Source: Pelargonium nanum
Lineage: Eukaryota > Streptophyta > Magnoliopsida > Geraniales > Geraniaceae
Length of the DNA stretch: 23,312 nt
Reading direction: 5' to 3'
Assembly: GCA_036897485.1 (NCBI GenBank)
Contig: JAYMTF010001456.1
Span: forward strand, 1-23,312
In this document: positions 10,618 through 21,947 of the stretch, piece by piece
Layout: every line of letters starts with the position of its first letter
Position numbering within the stretch: position 1 is the stretch's first letter
Notes under the pieces: model-generated
What the model was told of the DNA's origin: nothing
Databases searched by the model: none
What the model saw: only the letters and a program-made list of their open reading frames with translations
Position numbers and translations under genes: made by a program

Positions 10618-13600
10618 ATGATGGCGTCGCGACAGGGATTGAGATCAAAGAAATTAGGTTTCAGTGGCTCGAAAGCTGCAAATTCTGCTTCATCTTCAAC
10701 TACCTCTTCTTCTAAACAGTTTCTGGAAGCATCTATTGATGGTCAGAGCTCGCCAGCTTCCTCCTCTGCTAGAAGTAAACCTCAGTATATGTATTCTGAG
10801 AGTGTAGAAGCAGAGAGATCCAAGGAGAATGTCACAGTGACAGTTCGTTTTCGTCCACTCAGGTCTTCTAGTTTTTATATATTAATATTAATTAGAAATG
10901 TTAAGCCTTTAATGAATCTGTGTTAATTTCATTGTTTTTTATGTTCGGAATAGTCCAAGGGAAATTCGGCAAGGAGAGGAGATTGCATGGTATGCTGATG
11001 GAGAAACTATTGTGCGGAATGAGCATAATCCAACGATAGCCTATGCATATGGTAACTTTACTGAACTAGCAACTATTGATGTGATATTGATTATGTCAAC
11101 TTGCTCATTGTCATGCTCATAACAAGAATATAGATAAAAAACAGTGAAGGAACCCGTTCCAGATTGTTTTTCTTGAATTCCCTTTTCATAGACAAGGCAT
11201 AGAATGAGCATGCTAAATATACATCATTAAAGCTGGAGCAAACTAATTTGATGATTCTTGCTTTTTCAATTTCGCATTATATACAAACTCTAGAGTAGAT
11301 GGTAACTAAATGGGATGAATGGTTATAGTGTTAAAGTTCATCTAAGCCTCGATTTGACAAGGTAATTTAATTGTATTGCAACTAATAGATATCCATTCCA
11401 AGGCATTCCGTTCCACCTGATTACAGTCCCAAATTTAGTGTTTGATTATATTGGAGAAAATATCAATTTACATTGAAATTAGAAGTGGATTCTCTCTCTC
11501 TCTCTCTCTCCCCCACACACACACACATACACACCCACCCACAAATAACTTTATTAAAATATATAGACTATATACATACTTGATCTCTGTGAAAATTGTG
11601 AAAGACATGGAGATAAGACTTGGAATTATTAAGCATATCAGTATAATGAGTTACCATGGTGTGAAATCAATCACCTTGGGATCCTATTCGGCTGGCATAG
11701 TAATTTTCCTTTTTGAGTCCTTACATTTGAGCTTGTCATAGTAAGTTTGACTTCTAATACAGCATTAGTATTTAAATCTCAAAATTATTCTGATTTTACT
11801 CATCCCTGAACCGTCTTTTCCCTAAAGAAGATGTTTCTTTCTTAAGGACGTCAAATATAGATCTTCGTCTAGTTAATATTGACTTAAATCGCTGTTTCAT
11901 TCCTTTTGTTTTCTGTGCTTGTAGATCGAGTTTTTGGTCCTACAACCACAACACGGCATGTCTATGATGTTGCTGCTCAGCATGTCGTCAGTGGTGCTAT
12001 GGAAGGCATCAATGGTAAAGATCAAAGACTCTTAACTTTGTTGACTTATTTGATGAGGGTATTGCAATAGAACTATGATTTTCAGTGACTGAAGTTTCTA
12101 ATATACTAAAGATAGTTGAAGGGCTGTGGTTGTTAGTATCATATGTATCTTTTTCTCAATAATATACGGTTCAACAGAGAAACGGTACGTATTAGTTGCT
12201 TGAACCGCTGGAAGGGTTGAATCGGTCATTGAACTGTATGGATCGTTTCAAATCGGTATGACTCACATGGTTCATGCGGTTAAAAAAAAATTGGGCTTTC
12301 TAATGGTTGGGCCTCAAATCCTAACTTGGCATAGCAGGCCCATAACAAAAATAGGTATATGAGTTAGTAAACTATTTATTTTTCCATTTTTCACTTACAA
12401 ACCCAATCCAATAGACAGTAATTTGGTTTTATCATTATTGATATTTCAAATTTGATTTAGGGCTTTCTAAGTAACAGTCCTCACATCAGTGTTAAGTATT
12501 AAAATTTTAGTAAGTAATATGATTATATGCCACATATCTTGTTTTTAATAGTTTTCAAAAGTGAACTTTCAACTAATTATCTCTGCATTTTGTGTGATAC
12601 ACTATACTATTATACTAAAAAATAATACATATGAATCAAAATAATTACAGGTATCTTCCAAATTATATATAGCTCAATTTTCTTAATAAAAATTCTGAAC
12701 CATACGATTCACGAATAAAAAAATAGCTATAATAATTCACGATATGAACCTCGATTTGACATCTGATTGCTAGTTTTTGGCCTTAAGTTATTCTTAACAG
12801 TGATCATATGGATCTGGGCTAGAAAACTTGGTCACTATCAGGCACCAAAATCTTTTGTGTGCCTTGGTAGCCAAGGCTTTACCTAGTTAATAACTGGGTA
12901 TTACTGCTGGCCAAGGGATCAAGGTAGGTTTTTCAATGTTATTACAATGCTTAGGAAAGGCTATGCATTGATAATCCCGGGTGAAGTTATCAGCAAATAC
13001 CGCCTTAAGATTTGATGGACATCTACAGTCCTGCTGCTCGTAGTTTGAATGTTTTCTAAATCATGGTTTGACCATTGTTTTTAGTTATTTATTTATTCTA
13101 TTTCGTCTTCCATCTACAGGCACAATTTTTGCATATGGTGTGACGAGCAGTGGAAAGACTCATAGTATGCATGTGAGCTTCTGCATTTCTTTCCTCTTTT
13201 CTTTAACCATTATATATCCTGTGTAACACATATAGATAGACCTCTCCCATTATAAAGACTCATATAATTTTTGTCACTGATGTAGAAATTTAGCTTCCCC
13301 CCATCCACACACACACACACACACACCCAGCATTTGTTAGCCAGATATTTCCAAGGGGTGATGATTTTTTATATAAATTTTATTTGAAACTAATCTTTTT
13401 AAATAAAGAAAGCAAAAGCATTTGTACTGACTTCCATTGTATAGACAACCTAGATTTTATGCTTCTGTTGCATGAGCAGTTACAAATTTCAAGAGGCTTG
13501 AATTTCCTTTTCTTTTTTTTAATAGGGCATGTACTCTTTGTCAAGCATTGCTGTTTCTGTTTGTGATATAGCAAGAATATATGTTCTGCTATGATGTTGG

Positions 13601-16600
13601 ATGGGAATGATATGCAATGACAGTCAAGCTAGGAGTTGGCTTTAGATACTGTATTAATATGCTTACATTGGCGATACGCCGATTGCAGGGTGATCAGAGA
13701 TCTCCTGGAATCATACCACTCGCAGTGAAGGATGCTTTCAGTATTATTCAGGAGGTACGTTATATGAGATGTTAATCTCCAATATAGCTTCTCTATGTTG
13801 TACTTTTTGTTATATAGTCTAACGTATATCTATGCCCTAGACTCCAAATCGGGAATTTCTTCTCCGTGTTTCATACTTGGAGATCTATAATGAGGTAGGC
13901 TTCTTGCCATTTCTTAAACTTCTGTTTTATCTTATGATGTGATGATTATCCATTTCTGTTAGTTGTAGTTCTGTCCTGACATTCAATTTTGGTTTCCATT
14001 TTCAATATGAGCTACCTCTAATGTTAATTTTGTTTTTCGATGACATTACTGTCCTTTAAGGTTCTGCTCATTTTTTCAGGTTGTTAATGACTTGTTGAAT
14101 CCAGCTGGACAGAATCTAAGAATTAGAGAGGATAATCAGGTACTTGATAATCAGTATAATCCTTCACAGGGACTACAACATCAATTTTGTTTGTTAGTTA
14201 CATGTTTGAATACAAGTGCTACTTGATGATATGGCCGTTCAGTTTATCTACATTTTCACTTCAGATGTGATATAGATATCCATTATTTATTGCTTGGTTG
14301 ATGTTTGTAGGGAACCTTTATTGAAGGACTAAAGGAAGAAGTCGTATTATCCCCAGCTCACGCCCTCTCACTTATAGCAGCTGGAGAAGGTTAATTAATT
14401 ACTAATATTTTAATCTGTGAAGAGCATCTTGTTAATCAAATCATGTTATTAAAATTTGAGATATTGATTCCAGTTTAACTGCTTAGTTTTAATAAATCAA
14501 AATAGTAAATAGTCATATGGTAGATTTGTTTAGACACTGAATATTCTTTAGATTGTTGCATATCTAGTCAATGGTTATGGCGTTAGCCCTAGCTACTCTA
14601 TTGTTATTATATGTGATTTTTGTTTGTGTGTTGAGTGAGAGAATTTTATCTGATCAGAGTTTTGTCATTGAGAACAGAGCACCGACATGTGGGTTCTACT
14701 AATTTCAATTTACAAAGCAGCCGGAGTCATACAATATTTACATTGGTATGTATATTTGCACTGACACTAAGTCCAATGCATATGTCTATTCCTCTTTAAT
14801 ATCCTATTTTAGGGTATGAACAATTTTAATAACTTCAATGATGTATGTCTAATTTTGAAACATCATTTAGCTAGTACGTGTCACATACGAAATACAATTT
14901 TGCTGCCTTAGTGTAATTTATCTCTCATTTGTAACTATTACACTGGTTTATATTAACAAAAAGAAGAAGAAAAAAATCTGCTTTTAAGGTTTTTATCATT
15001 CTAACCTTTTGTTCTCGCTTTTGATTTCTTTCATAAACTTGTTAATAGACAATAGAGAGTAGCCCATATAATGAAGGGGGAGCTGTAAATCTGTCGCAAT
15101 TGGTAAGTTTTTAGACTCCCATTTCATCTTTTCTTTCAACAATCATTTTACTTGTTAAGCTCTAAATTGTCATTCACTCCCATGCTTAGTTCAAAACATC
15201 TATGAGCTCTATCTATCTCTGGCCACTGACTTCTCGTGACTTGTATGTTTTACTTTTAACTGCAGAACCTCATCGATCTGGCAGGTTCTGAGAGCTCAAA
15301 GGCTGAAACTACTGGTGTGAGGCGTAAAGAGGGATCCTACATCAATAAAAGCCTCCTGACTCTTGGAACAGTGAGATCTCAAACACTTCCTGTTTTACTG
15401 GTGTTACTATATGGACTATTATTGGTTTGATCGCGTCTGTCTTTTCTATTTATTTGTAGATTGATACTTAAACGATTTACTCCATCAACCTTTACTACAA
15501 GCTTCTTCATTTAAAATCTTGTTGTCAATAACCATATCCTCATGAATTGTTTGTTACTATTGGTTGATATCAGATATGTTGTTGGTTATCTGATACAGTG
15601 ATATGCCAGGAAACATATGAGAACAACATATTTAATTATAATTTAGGATATTAAGAGGTGAAATAGCAAACTGCTGGCATTCAAAAGTTGGTTAATAATA
15701 ATATCACTTGCACCAATTTAAATTGGGAAGTTCTGCTATCTAGTAACAATCTCCATGCATAGCCAGCATGCTGTTGTATCTGATAGTTCTGTGCAGTTAC
15801 AACTATGACTCAGTATTCTATTTTTATACATGATTTCAACTTATTGTGGCATATGATAATGTCTGATTTTCATAGGTTATATCAAAATTAACAGATGGAA
15901 AGGCTACTCATATACCGTACAGGGACTCTAAACTGACCCGGCTTCTTCAGTCTTCGTTAAGTGGTCATGGGCGTGTATCTGTAAGCCTTTTTTTATTTTA
16001 TTTTTATATTTCCATCCAAACATGCATGGTATATGACTACTAACATTGACATATCTAAGTAGGGGCACTGGTTTTAAAACACTTGCAATTAATAGTTCCA
16101 TGGTTTATTCATTTGTGTTTAATATTTGGAATTACAGCTCATTTGCACTGTTACTCCTTCATCAAGAAGTTCAGAAGAGACAAATAATACATTGAAGTTT
16201 GCCCACCGTGCAAAACATATTGAAATACAAGCAGCGCAGAACAAGGTTCCCCTCGCCATTTTTCCTACTGAAGTTTCTGCATTTCTGGAATGCTTTTGTT
16301 TAGCTATTGGGAATTAATTATAGAAAACCTACAGATCATTGATGAGAAATCACTTATCAAGAAATATCAAAATGAGATTCGCTGTTTGAAGGAAGAACTA
16401 GAACAATTGAAGAGGGGTATTGTTACAGTTCCCCAGCAGAAAGATGTTCATGGAGATGACATTGTACTCCTAAAGCAAAAGGTACGCTTTGTAATTTGGT
16501 AATGTTTTAGTTGCACACAATTGGACATGACTTGTGAGAAGGTAATATGATTCCACGTGCTCGAGTTCAAATAAATTTGTCTAGTTTGAAAATTAATGGA

Positions 16601-19600
16601 TAATATATCTCGGGGTACAACCATCGTTTGAATTTCTTTGTTCCATAAAAATATAGTGAATTTTACTAGAAGACCAAATAAAAAGGGAGCATCAAACTTT
16701 AGCATATGAATTCTTATTAACTTTAGTTATATTCATTTTTCTCCCATCTATTTCTAACTGGGCAAAAGATATACCTGAGGTTGGTGTATCATCAAACTAG
16801 ATAAGTGTCCAATATATCTTCTTGTTTTTGCGAGTTTTGGTAACATCTTGAGTAAAACTACTTTTACAATCTTGCTTTTCTTTATTTATGGTTTCATGTG
16901 AGTTATTATTATGGACTAGAAAAATTAAAATTAAAATAAGATGAAAACTTATCTGTCTCTTAATCTGTTTTCTTGGATGCAATGTTTGAAGCTAGAAGAT
17001 GGTCAAGTCAAGCTGCAATCAAGACTGGAACAAGAAGAGGAAGCTAAAGCTGCTTTACTGGGCAGAATACAGCGGCTAACTAAATTAATCTTGGTCTCCT
17101 CAAAAAGTTCACAATCATCCAGACTTTCCCACCGCCCTGGTCCAAGGAGAAGACATTCATTTGGAGAAGAAGAGGTACTAGGATTGACTTCCCCCCTAAA
17201 TTACTTTTTGATTTCATCTTCTTTTTCTCCTTTTGGTATGAGTACTCTGATGATCTCAAATACATCTCAAGTTTGGCGTTCTGCTGTGGTTAGATTTCAT
17301 ATCTGTTTGCTATAGTTTCTCTCTCAGTTTTGTTTGATATGATTATTGTAATTTATGCAAAATATGCAGCTCGCATACCTTCCACACCGGAGGCGGGACT
17401 TGATGTTGGATGATGAAAACATTGAATTGTCTGTTTCTGTTGAAGGGAACATTGATGGAGCAGATGATACACTTAAGGAGGAGAAAAGGACCAAGAAGCA
17501 TGGACTTTTAAACTGGTTAAAGATACGGGTATGTAGAGTACGAATTCTCTGCAATACATTCCGCTTTTGTAGTCATTCATATTCGGGTTCTTTGGGTTAG
17601 TACATTTTAGTTTGGTCTTTACATTTCTGCCTTCTAGATACTGCAATGTTTACATTATCACACATGAGCCTCATCCATCATATAGTTGCAGTTAACATCT
17701 GAAATCATTCCTGAAAATTTACCAATGTTTTAACAGTTTAAAATAGTAAAATAAAATAAAACTTTGGAGTAGCTAAATTCGAAAGATTTACCAATATTTT
17801 GTGCAATGTTTATGCTAGAGGTTAATCAATGAATTAGTTGTCAATGATATTTATAAATGCAATAAAATATGATTGTATCTTAATTTTTAGTGTAATTGAT
17901 TTAATGTACTAGTGAAACAAAGTGATACCTTCCTGTCAGTGTCGGGGCATGTTGAATTTTATTATAGCTTTGTTCTTCATAATGATTTTTTCCCCTCCTT
18001 CAGAAGATCTTTTAATTCACAATTTTCTTTCAGAAACGAGATAGTGGCTTGGGAACTACGACAAGCACTAGTGATAAGTCCAGTGGAGTAAAATCAACTA
18101 GCACACCTTCAACCCCTCAGACTGAAAGCAACAACTTTCATACAGAGTCCAGACTTTCCCATTCTTTACTTGCAGAAGATTCTCCCTCTGCTGATATTTT
18201 ATCTGAGACTAGACAAGACAGAGAAGTCCCTGAAATTCATTTCTCGGGACAAGAGACACCTCTGGTACTTGTGTATTTCCGACCTTATTTTTACATCTTT
18301 CTTTCCTATTTATCTTGTGAATTGACTTTTTACTGTCCAAATTCAATTAGAGAGTCTAAATCTTAAATTCCATGTGTTTTTTTTCAATGCCAGACTAGCT
18401 TACAAACTATTGATCAGATTGATCTTCTGAGGGAGCAGCAAAAAATTTTGTCTGGGGAGGTGGCACTCCATTTAAGTGCTCTCAAGAGGTTGTCTGAGGA
18501 GGTTGCCAGAAATCCTCAAAGGGCAAACATTCAGGTTTCATCTTGTTCCCTTACCAACCCAGTCACTAACTGCTATTGACATGTGAAGAAAAGCTGAATG
18601 ACTTTGTGCGCTTCCATATTAAAGGTGGATATCAAAAAGTTGAATGACGAAATCAAGGGGAAAAATGAACAGATTGCTTTGCTGGAAACGCAAATTGCTG
18701 ATTCCATCATTGGTTCGCAAAGCAACATGGATAAATTTGAATTGTCACAGGTATGTTTTGTTTCCCTTATGTTTGCCAGCTGCTTGTCTTATGTTACACG
18801 TTCATCATCATTAATATGCTTGCTTTGTGCCACAGTCTGTAGTCGAACTGACAGAACAGTTGAATGAGATGTCCTTTGAACTTGAGGTAGGCATTTTGTT
18901 TTGAGTTAACTTCTATACTGTTTCTAATAAAAGGCATCTTAGGTAGTTGGTTGAAATATGATCACTTCCATTTGCTCTTCAATAGTAATTGAAGGTACTA
19001 GGGTTCAAGAGTAGTTGAGGTAGTTTATTTTGAATAAGTTCTTAAATAAATGTTGCTGGAATCATTAACAAAAATGAGAGTCCACTTTCTCTAAAAATAC
19101 TGTCCCAAAATGAGTGCCCACTTTCATTTAAGAAAAGTTAGTTACGCTAGAATTACAAATAATATCCCCAAGATAGGTTATTAGCCAGAACCACTCTAGT
19201 TTGTTGCCTCAAAGTCATAAATTATCCTTAATTTTTGTAACAAAAAATGAAAAGAAAAGAAAGCATAAGAAAGTGGACACTCATTTGGGACGGAGCGAGT
19301 AACAAATAATTACATGATATAGTAGTTGTACATGCCTTTTAATTTAGCCACTGTGAAAGACAAAAGACCATAAGAAATTGGACACTCATTTTGGGACGGA
19401 GCGAGTAACAAATAATTGCATGATATAGTGGTTGTACATGCCTTTTTATTTAGCCGCTGTGAAAGACAAAAGACCATGCGATCCCTTTGTTAATCGTTCT
19501 TCTTTCCCATTTATCTTTGTGCCGTCAGTGTTGCTGTCTGCATAGTTTTGAAGTATACAAAGTGCAACTGCAAAATTATGGTAGACTACAAATTACTCCC

Positions 19601-21729
19601 TTTGTTCCAAACTGAGTGTCTTCTTTCCTTTTTAGAAAGTTAGTTATACACAAGTTACCAATAATATCTCTAATTCTCTATGATAAGTTAGTTAGAACCT
19701 TTTGCGCTTGTTACAACAAATGCACATAGGGGTACATGGAGAATTGTCCACACTAACTCATATCTCCATAATTTTTACCAAAAAAGGAATACAAGACACT
19801 CATTTTAGGGGTTGGGGGAGGTAAGAAACTTTTCCCTACAATGTGATGCTTCTAATAATTATGATGAACATTGTGTTTGTTGATGTTATTCAGGTTAAAG
19901 CAGCAGATAATCGAATAATTCAAGAGCAGCTCAACCAAAAGGTATGACTGCCACTTGAATATGCTGATCAGAAAAAGGAAAAAAAAAAACATTATTTGAA
20001 TAATCTATATGGAAGTATAATGGTTTTGGTTCTCATGTCCAGTTGACAGCGTGTTGTAATTGGAATTTGCCATTTTGTCAGGTGTGTGAAATTGAAGAAT
20101 TACATGAAACAATTGCCTCCTTGAAGCAGCAGCTCTCTGATGCACAACAGTTGGGAAATTTGAGTCCTGCAGTTAATTCACAAAGGTTTACCGAAACACA
20201 AAGCTTCAGCGACGAATTTTGCACGCACAAAGAAAATGCAGAGTTGAAAGATTCAAATGGAGGGTTGCTTCTGGAAGCACAGGTTTCTGTTTTCTATCTA
20301 CTTTTTTTGTCTCTCTACCTTTTGGCTCACTCTGAGTGTTAGTTTAGTTCTTCAATCCAACCATTTCAATTGTATGCACATAACATCATTATGCTCCTCC
20401 CATCTCCCAATCACCCCTTCATCTCGAACCATAATATGTGACATGGGTCAATTTATTTGGGCTTGGGTAGAAGTGTAGAACTCACACTAGAAACCTGGCT
20501 TGCTGGAGGAGGGTGCCCAACCCTTTATAAACATACCCTTTTATCCCATCATCTTCCAAATTTGGGACTATTTTTCCATTTAGATCGTAACATAGTGGGT
20601 ATATTCCCCTAATCTCCCCCTCCCTCTTAAACTATAGTACTGAAAAATAAAGCACACTAGGAGACGTTACTGATCGAGAAGTTCAAGATACAAATTGGAA
20701 CTACTTAAAGCTCAAGAAAGAGCCCAACCTAATTAAAGAAGGTTGGAAAATCTTAGACTTAAGAAGCACACATGATATGTTTCCGAACTGGGGACAAAAA
20801 AACTTGCACCCCGGACTTCCCCTCTTCTAGATTCACTCTGATCCATCAAGGTTGCCCTTTCTGCTCTCATAGGCTCCCAACGAGAGCATTAAATCTTTCC
20901 ATTGTGATATCATATTATGAATCTTGAGTAAATTACCTAGTTCGTGGAGTAAGCCATCATTAATGCGAATCGATCAGTCTATACATCAATTACCTCTAGA
21001 TTCTGATGATTCAGTCAATACCAATGTTTTGTTTCTTCGTTACTCATTTCTCTTACCAATTATAAATCAACGACAAATAGTTAGCCCAGTTGTCACTTCA
21101 TAATGGCTTTGCACAGTTTCATAAGGAAACTTTTTAACTTTGTTTTTTATATTTTATTTTATGTTTTTGCTCAGGCAACTGAAATTGAAGAACTGAAGCA
21201 GAAAGTGGACAGACTGACAGAGTCAAAACAACAAATAGAACTCCAGAACCAGAAACTAGCAGAAGAGAGTTCATACGCGAAAGGCCTAGCCTCAGCTGCT
21301 GCTGTTGAGCTCAAGGCATTGTCCGAAGAAGTTGCCAAGCTCATGAACCATAACGAGAGACTAGCTGCTGAGTTGGCAGCAGCAAAGAGCAGTCCCACAC
21401 AGCGCAGAAACAGCTTGGGTATAGTACGAAATGGCCGGAGAGATAGTCAAGTGAAGCGACACGACCAAGCTGGATCTCCTTCAGATTTAAAGAGGGAATT
21501 GGCCATGAGTCGGGAGAGAGAGTTTGCGTACGAATCTGCCATTGCTGAGAGAGATCAAAGAGAAGCCGAGCTTGAAAGAAAGGTAGAGGAATCCAAAGAA
21601 AGGGAATCTTACCTGGAAAATGAACTTGCCAACATGTGGGTTCTTGTGGCAAAGTTGAAAAGATCTCATGGCACAGAAAATGATTTTTCTGACTCCAATG
21701 AAGAGCTGCAAAGAGTTGATTCTAACTAA
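10618..21729 (+). CDS. KIN7E: Kinesin-like protein of the plant kinesin-7 family (KIN-7E-like), 1008 aa, 23 coding exons
   Basis: This is an ATP-driven, microtubule-binding motor. Coding exons: 10618-10862, 10954-11051, 11925-12014, 13120-13172, 13689-13754, 13841-13894, 14080-14139, 14311-14389, 14678-14745, 15049-15102, 15266-15370, 15876-15980, 16138-16245, 16335-16481, 16992-17174, 17370-17528, 18034-18264, 18394-18534, 18625-18750, 18836-18886, 19894-19941, 20082-20282, 21175-21729. All introns are GT-AG, and the joined frame is 3027 bases ending TAA. The start at 10618 is followed at once by a second ATG at 10621 with a better context (A at -3, G at +4). The frame is closed upstream by a TGA at 10582. 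The KIN-7 family is certain. The 7E assignment rests on remembered similarity of the N-terminus and tail, and a 7L-type name is possible. Plastid or mitochondrial targeting is implied by family names and the Ser-rich N-terminus but is not proven. The gene appears intact. Confidence 0.93.
11052..11924 (+). other. Kinesin intron 2, repeat-bearing
   Basis: This intron of 873 bases carries a compound microsatellite near its middle. The flanks are AT-rich with scattered GGAATG/CATTCC-like words that suggest old MITE debris, but no clear terminal repeats could be matched. No exon-like open frame with splice sites was seen. Confidence 0.6.
11491..11540. repeat. Compound (TC)n-(CA)n microsatellite
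   Basis: Ten TC units at 11491-11510 pass through a short C run into an interrupted CA tract to about 11540. It sits in kinesin intron 2. It is likely to vary in length between individuals. Confidence 0.9.
12015..13119 (+). other. Kinesin intron 3 containing repeat-like DNA
   Basis: This is the longest intron of the coding region, 1105 bases. From about 12160 to 12720 it contains wording often met in plant dispersed repeats: repeated GGTTCAAC, GAACCG, GAATCGG and ATCGGT motifs near the left side, GGGCC/GGCCC words in the middle, and CTGAACCATACG near the right. The left word ATACGGTTCA and the complement of the right word (TATGGTTCAG) may be worn terminal repeats. The element family cannot be named from sight. 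No coding remnant is visible. Confidence 0.35.
13306..13326. repeat. (CA)n microsatellite in kinesin intron 4
   Basis: About ten uninterrupted CA units lie between a C-rich run and CCCAGC. The host intron spans 13173-13688 and shows nothing else of note. Confidence 0.9.
19071..19132 (+). repeat. Partial duplication of the left end of MITE 1
   Basis: AAAATGAGAGTCCACTTTCT starting at 19071 is echoed 36 bases later by AAAATGAGTGCCCACTTTCA at 19107. The second copy is the left arm of the MITE and the first lies outside it. A local tandem duplication followed by divergence is the simplest account. Confidence 0.55.
19100..19299 (+). mobile_element. Stowaway-like MITE 1 (Tc1/mariner type), rearranged
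   Basis: The right end GGGACGGAGCGAG is the reverse complement of the classic Stowaway terminal repeat (CTCGCTCCGTCCC), followed by AAATGAGTGTCCACTTT in that orientation. The left end CTGTCCCAAAATGAGTGCCC matches it but lacks about five bases. TA dinucleotides at 19098-19099 and 19300-19301 fit the usual TA target duplication. It is about 200 bases long and non-coding, so it would have needed a transposase in trans. Both ends have been duplicated (see the repeats at 19071 and 19265). Confidence 0.75.
19265..19475 (+). repeat. Two-copy tandem duplication of about 105 bases covering the MITE 1 right end and flank
   Basis: Copy 1 is 19265-19369 and copy 2 is 19370-19475. They differ by about five substitutions and one inserted T. 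Each contains the MITE right terminal repeat, ending at GGAGCGAG, followed by about 70 bases of the same flanking DNA that ends in AAAGACAAAAGACC. The high identity suggests that the duplication is younger than the MITE insertion. Confidence 0.85.
19596..19821 (+). mobile_element. Stowaway-like MITE 2, same family as MITE 1
   Basis: The left end CTCCCTTTGTTCCAAACTGA and the complement of the right end (CCTCCCCCAACCCCTAAAAT) are terminal repeats of Stowaway type, with TA at 19594-19595 and 19822-19823. Internal sequence agrees with MITE 1 in the same orientation (AGAAA-GTTAGTTA, then A-CAAATAATATC versus A-CCAATAATATC, then AGAACC). The terminal repeats are more worn than those of MITE 1. It is about 226 bases and non-coding. 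Confidence 0.7.
20283..21174 (+). other. Kinesin intron 22 with unclassified repeat-like DNA
   Basis: This last intron of 892 bases holds an irregular, less AT-rich stretch at about 20380-20950. Words such as CCCAACCCTTTATAAAC, CTTCCAAATTTGGGACT and GATATCATATTATGAATC recur in plant dispersed repeats and suggest an old insertion. No ends, coding remnant or target duplication could be fixed. The intron ends in a very T-rich tract before the acceptor TTTTTGCTCAG at 21174. Confidence 0.4.
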
Positions 21730-21910
21730 TTGTGTAGAAGATTTGATCATGTTGGTGCATTGTGCAGAGAAATGTTGTTGGTGAGCTGTTGTGTATTATC
21801 CTTAGCTTCATTCTTTTTTATTGAAATTTTCTCTTCATGTGTGCATTAGTAGAATTCAGAGGTATCAATTTTACATGCATGAAAGTTATTTTAAACAGTA
21901 ATATAGAATG
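21730..21910 (+). terminator. Kinesin-7 3' UTR and probable poly(A) region
   Basis: The sequence after the stop is T/G-rich, as plant 3' UTRs are, with TTGTGTATT near 21788 and a T-rich tract at about 21810-21830 that could serve as far-upstream and near-cleavage elements. There is no canonical AATAAA. Cleavage is guessed at 21840-21910. Confidence is low because plant poly(A) signals are diffuse. Confidence 0.35.
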
Positions 21911-21947
21911 TATGTATATAAAACTGACTATTAAAAAATGAGATACA

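Larger units (their letters stand above)
10618..16245 (+). other. N-terminal extension and kinesin motor domain (exons 1-13)
   Basis: Residues 1-72 are Ser-rich and basic, with the first acidic residue at about 37, as in plastid or mitochondrial transit peptides. The motor begins with [14 protein letters not shown] at about residue 72. The P-loop GVTSSGKT lies at 151-158 in exon 4. Switch I NLQSSRSH is at 259-266 in exon 9. Switch II DLAGSE is at 293-298 in exon 11. The motif [14 protein letters not shown] in exon 12 is the microtubule-binding alpha-5 region, and the neck L-K-F-A-H-R-A-K ends the domain near residue 395. All catalytic motifs are intact. The loop in exon 10 ([15 protein letters not shown]) seems a few residues shorter than in relatives I recall. 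Confidence 0.93.
18887..19893 (+). other. Kinesin intron 20, largely made of MITE sequence
   Basis: This intron of 1007 bases separates two very short exons (51 and 48 bases). Two related Stowaway-like MITEs and a tandem duplication of one MITE end fill most of it. Without these insertions it would be of ordinary size, about 450 bases or less. Confidence 0.75.
16335..21729 (+). other. Coiled-coil tail of the kinesin (exons 14-23)
   Basis: The tail opens with [12 protein letters not shown] at residue 396, a conserved plant KIN-7 post-neck motif, and continues as charged coiled coil to about 490. A basic stretch at about 493-499 (PGPRRRH) and a Ser/Thr-rich, probably disordered part at 559-635 (exon 17) follow. 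Heptad-like coiled coil resumes at about 640-757 and again in exon 23 ([10 protein letters not shown]). Exon 23 contains the conserved [19 protein letters not shown] block and the C-terminal [16 protein letters not shown] motif near 975-990. The protein ends about 20 residues later. There is no C-terminal RING-type Cys/His cluster such as I recall in KIN-7C/D-type relatives. Confidence 0.85.

Noticed and set aside
11442-11741. 99-codon plus-strand frame across the CT/CA microsatellite
   Set aside because: It lies wholly inside kinesin intron 2, and its length comes from the microsatellite having no stops.
20340-20950. Possible LTR-type fragment in intron 22
   Set aside because: Only scattered words recall plant repeats. 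No paired ends, primer site or coding part could be fixed, so it is left as unclassified repeat-like DNA.
21171-21750. Minus-strand frames opposite the last kinesin exon
   Set aside because: They are the antisense shadow of a well-supported coding exon.
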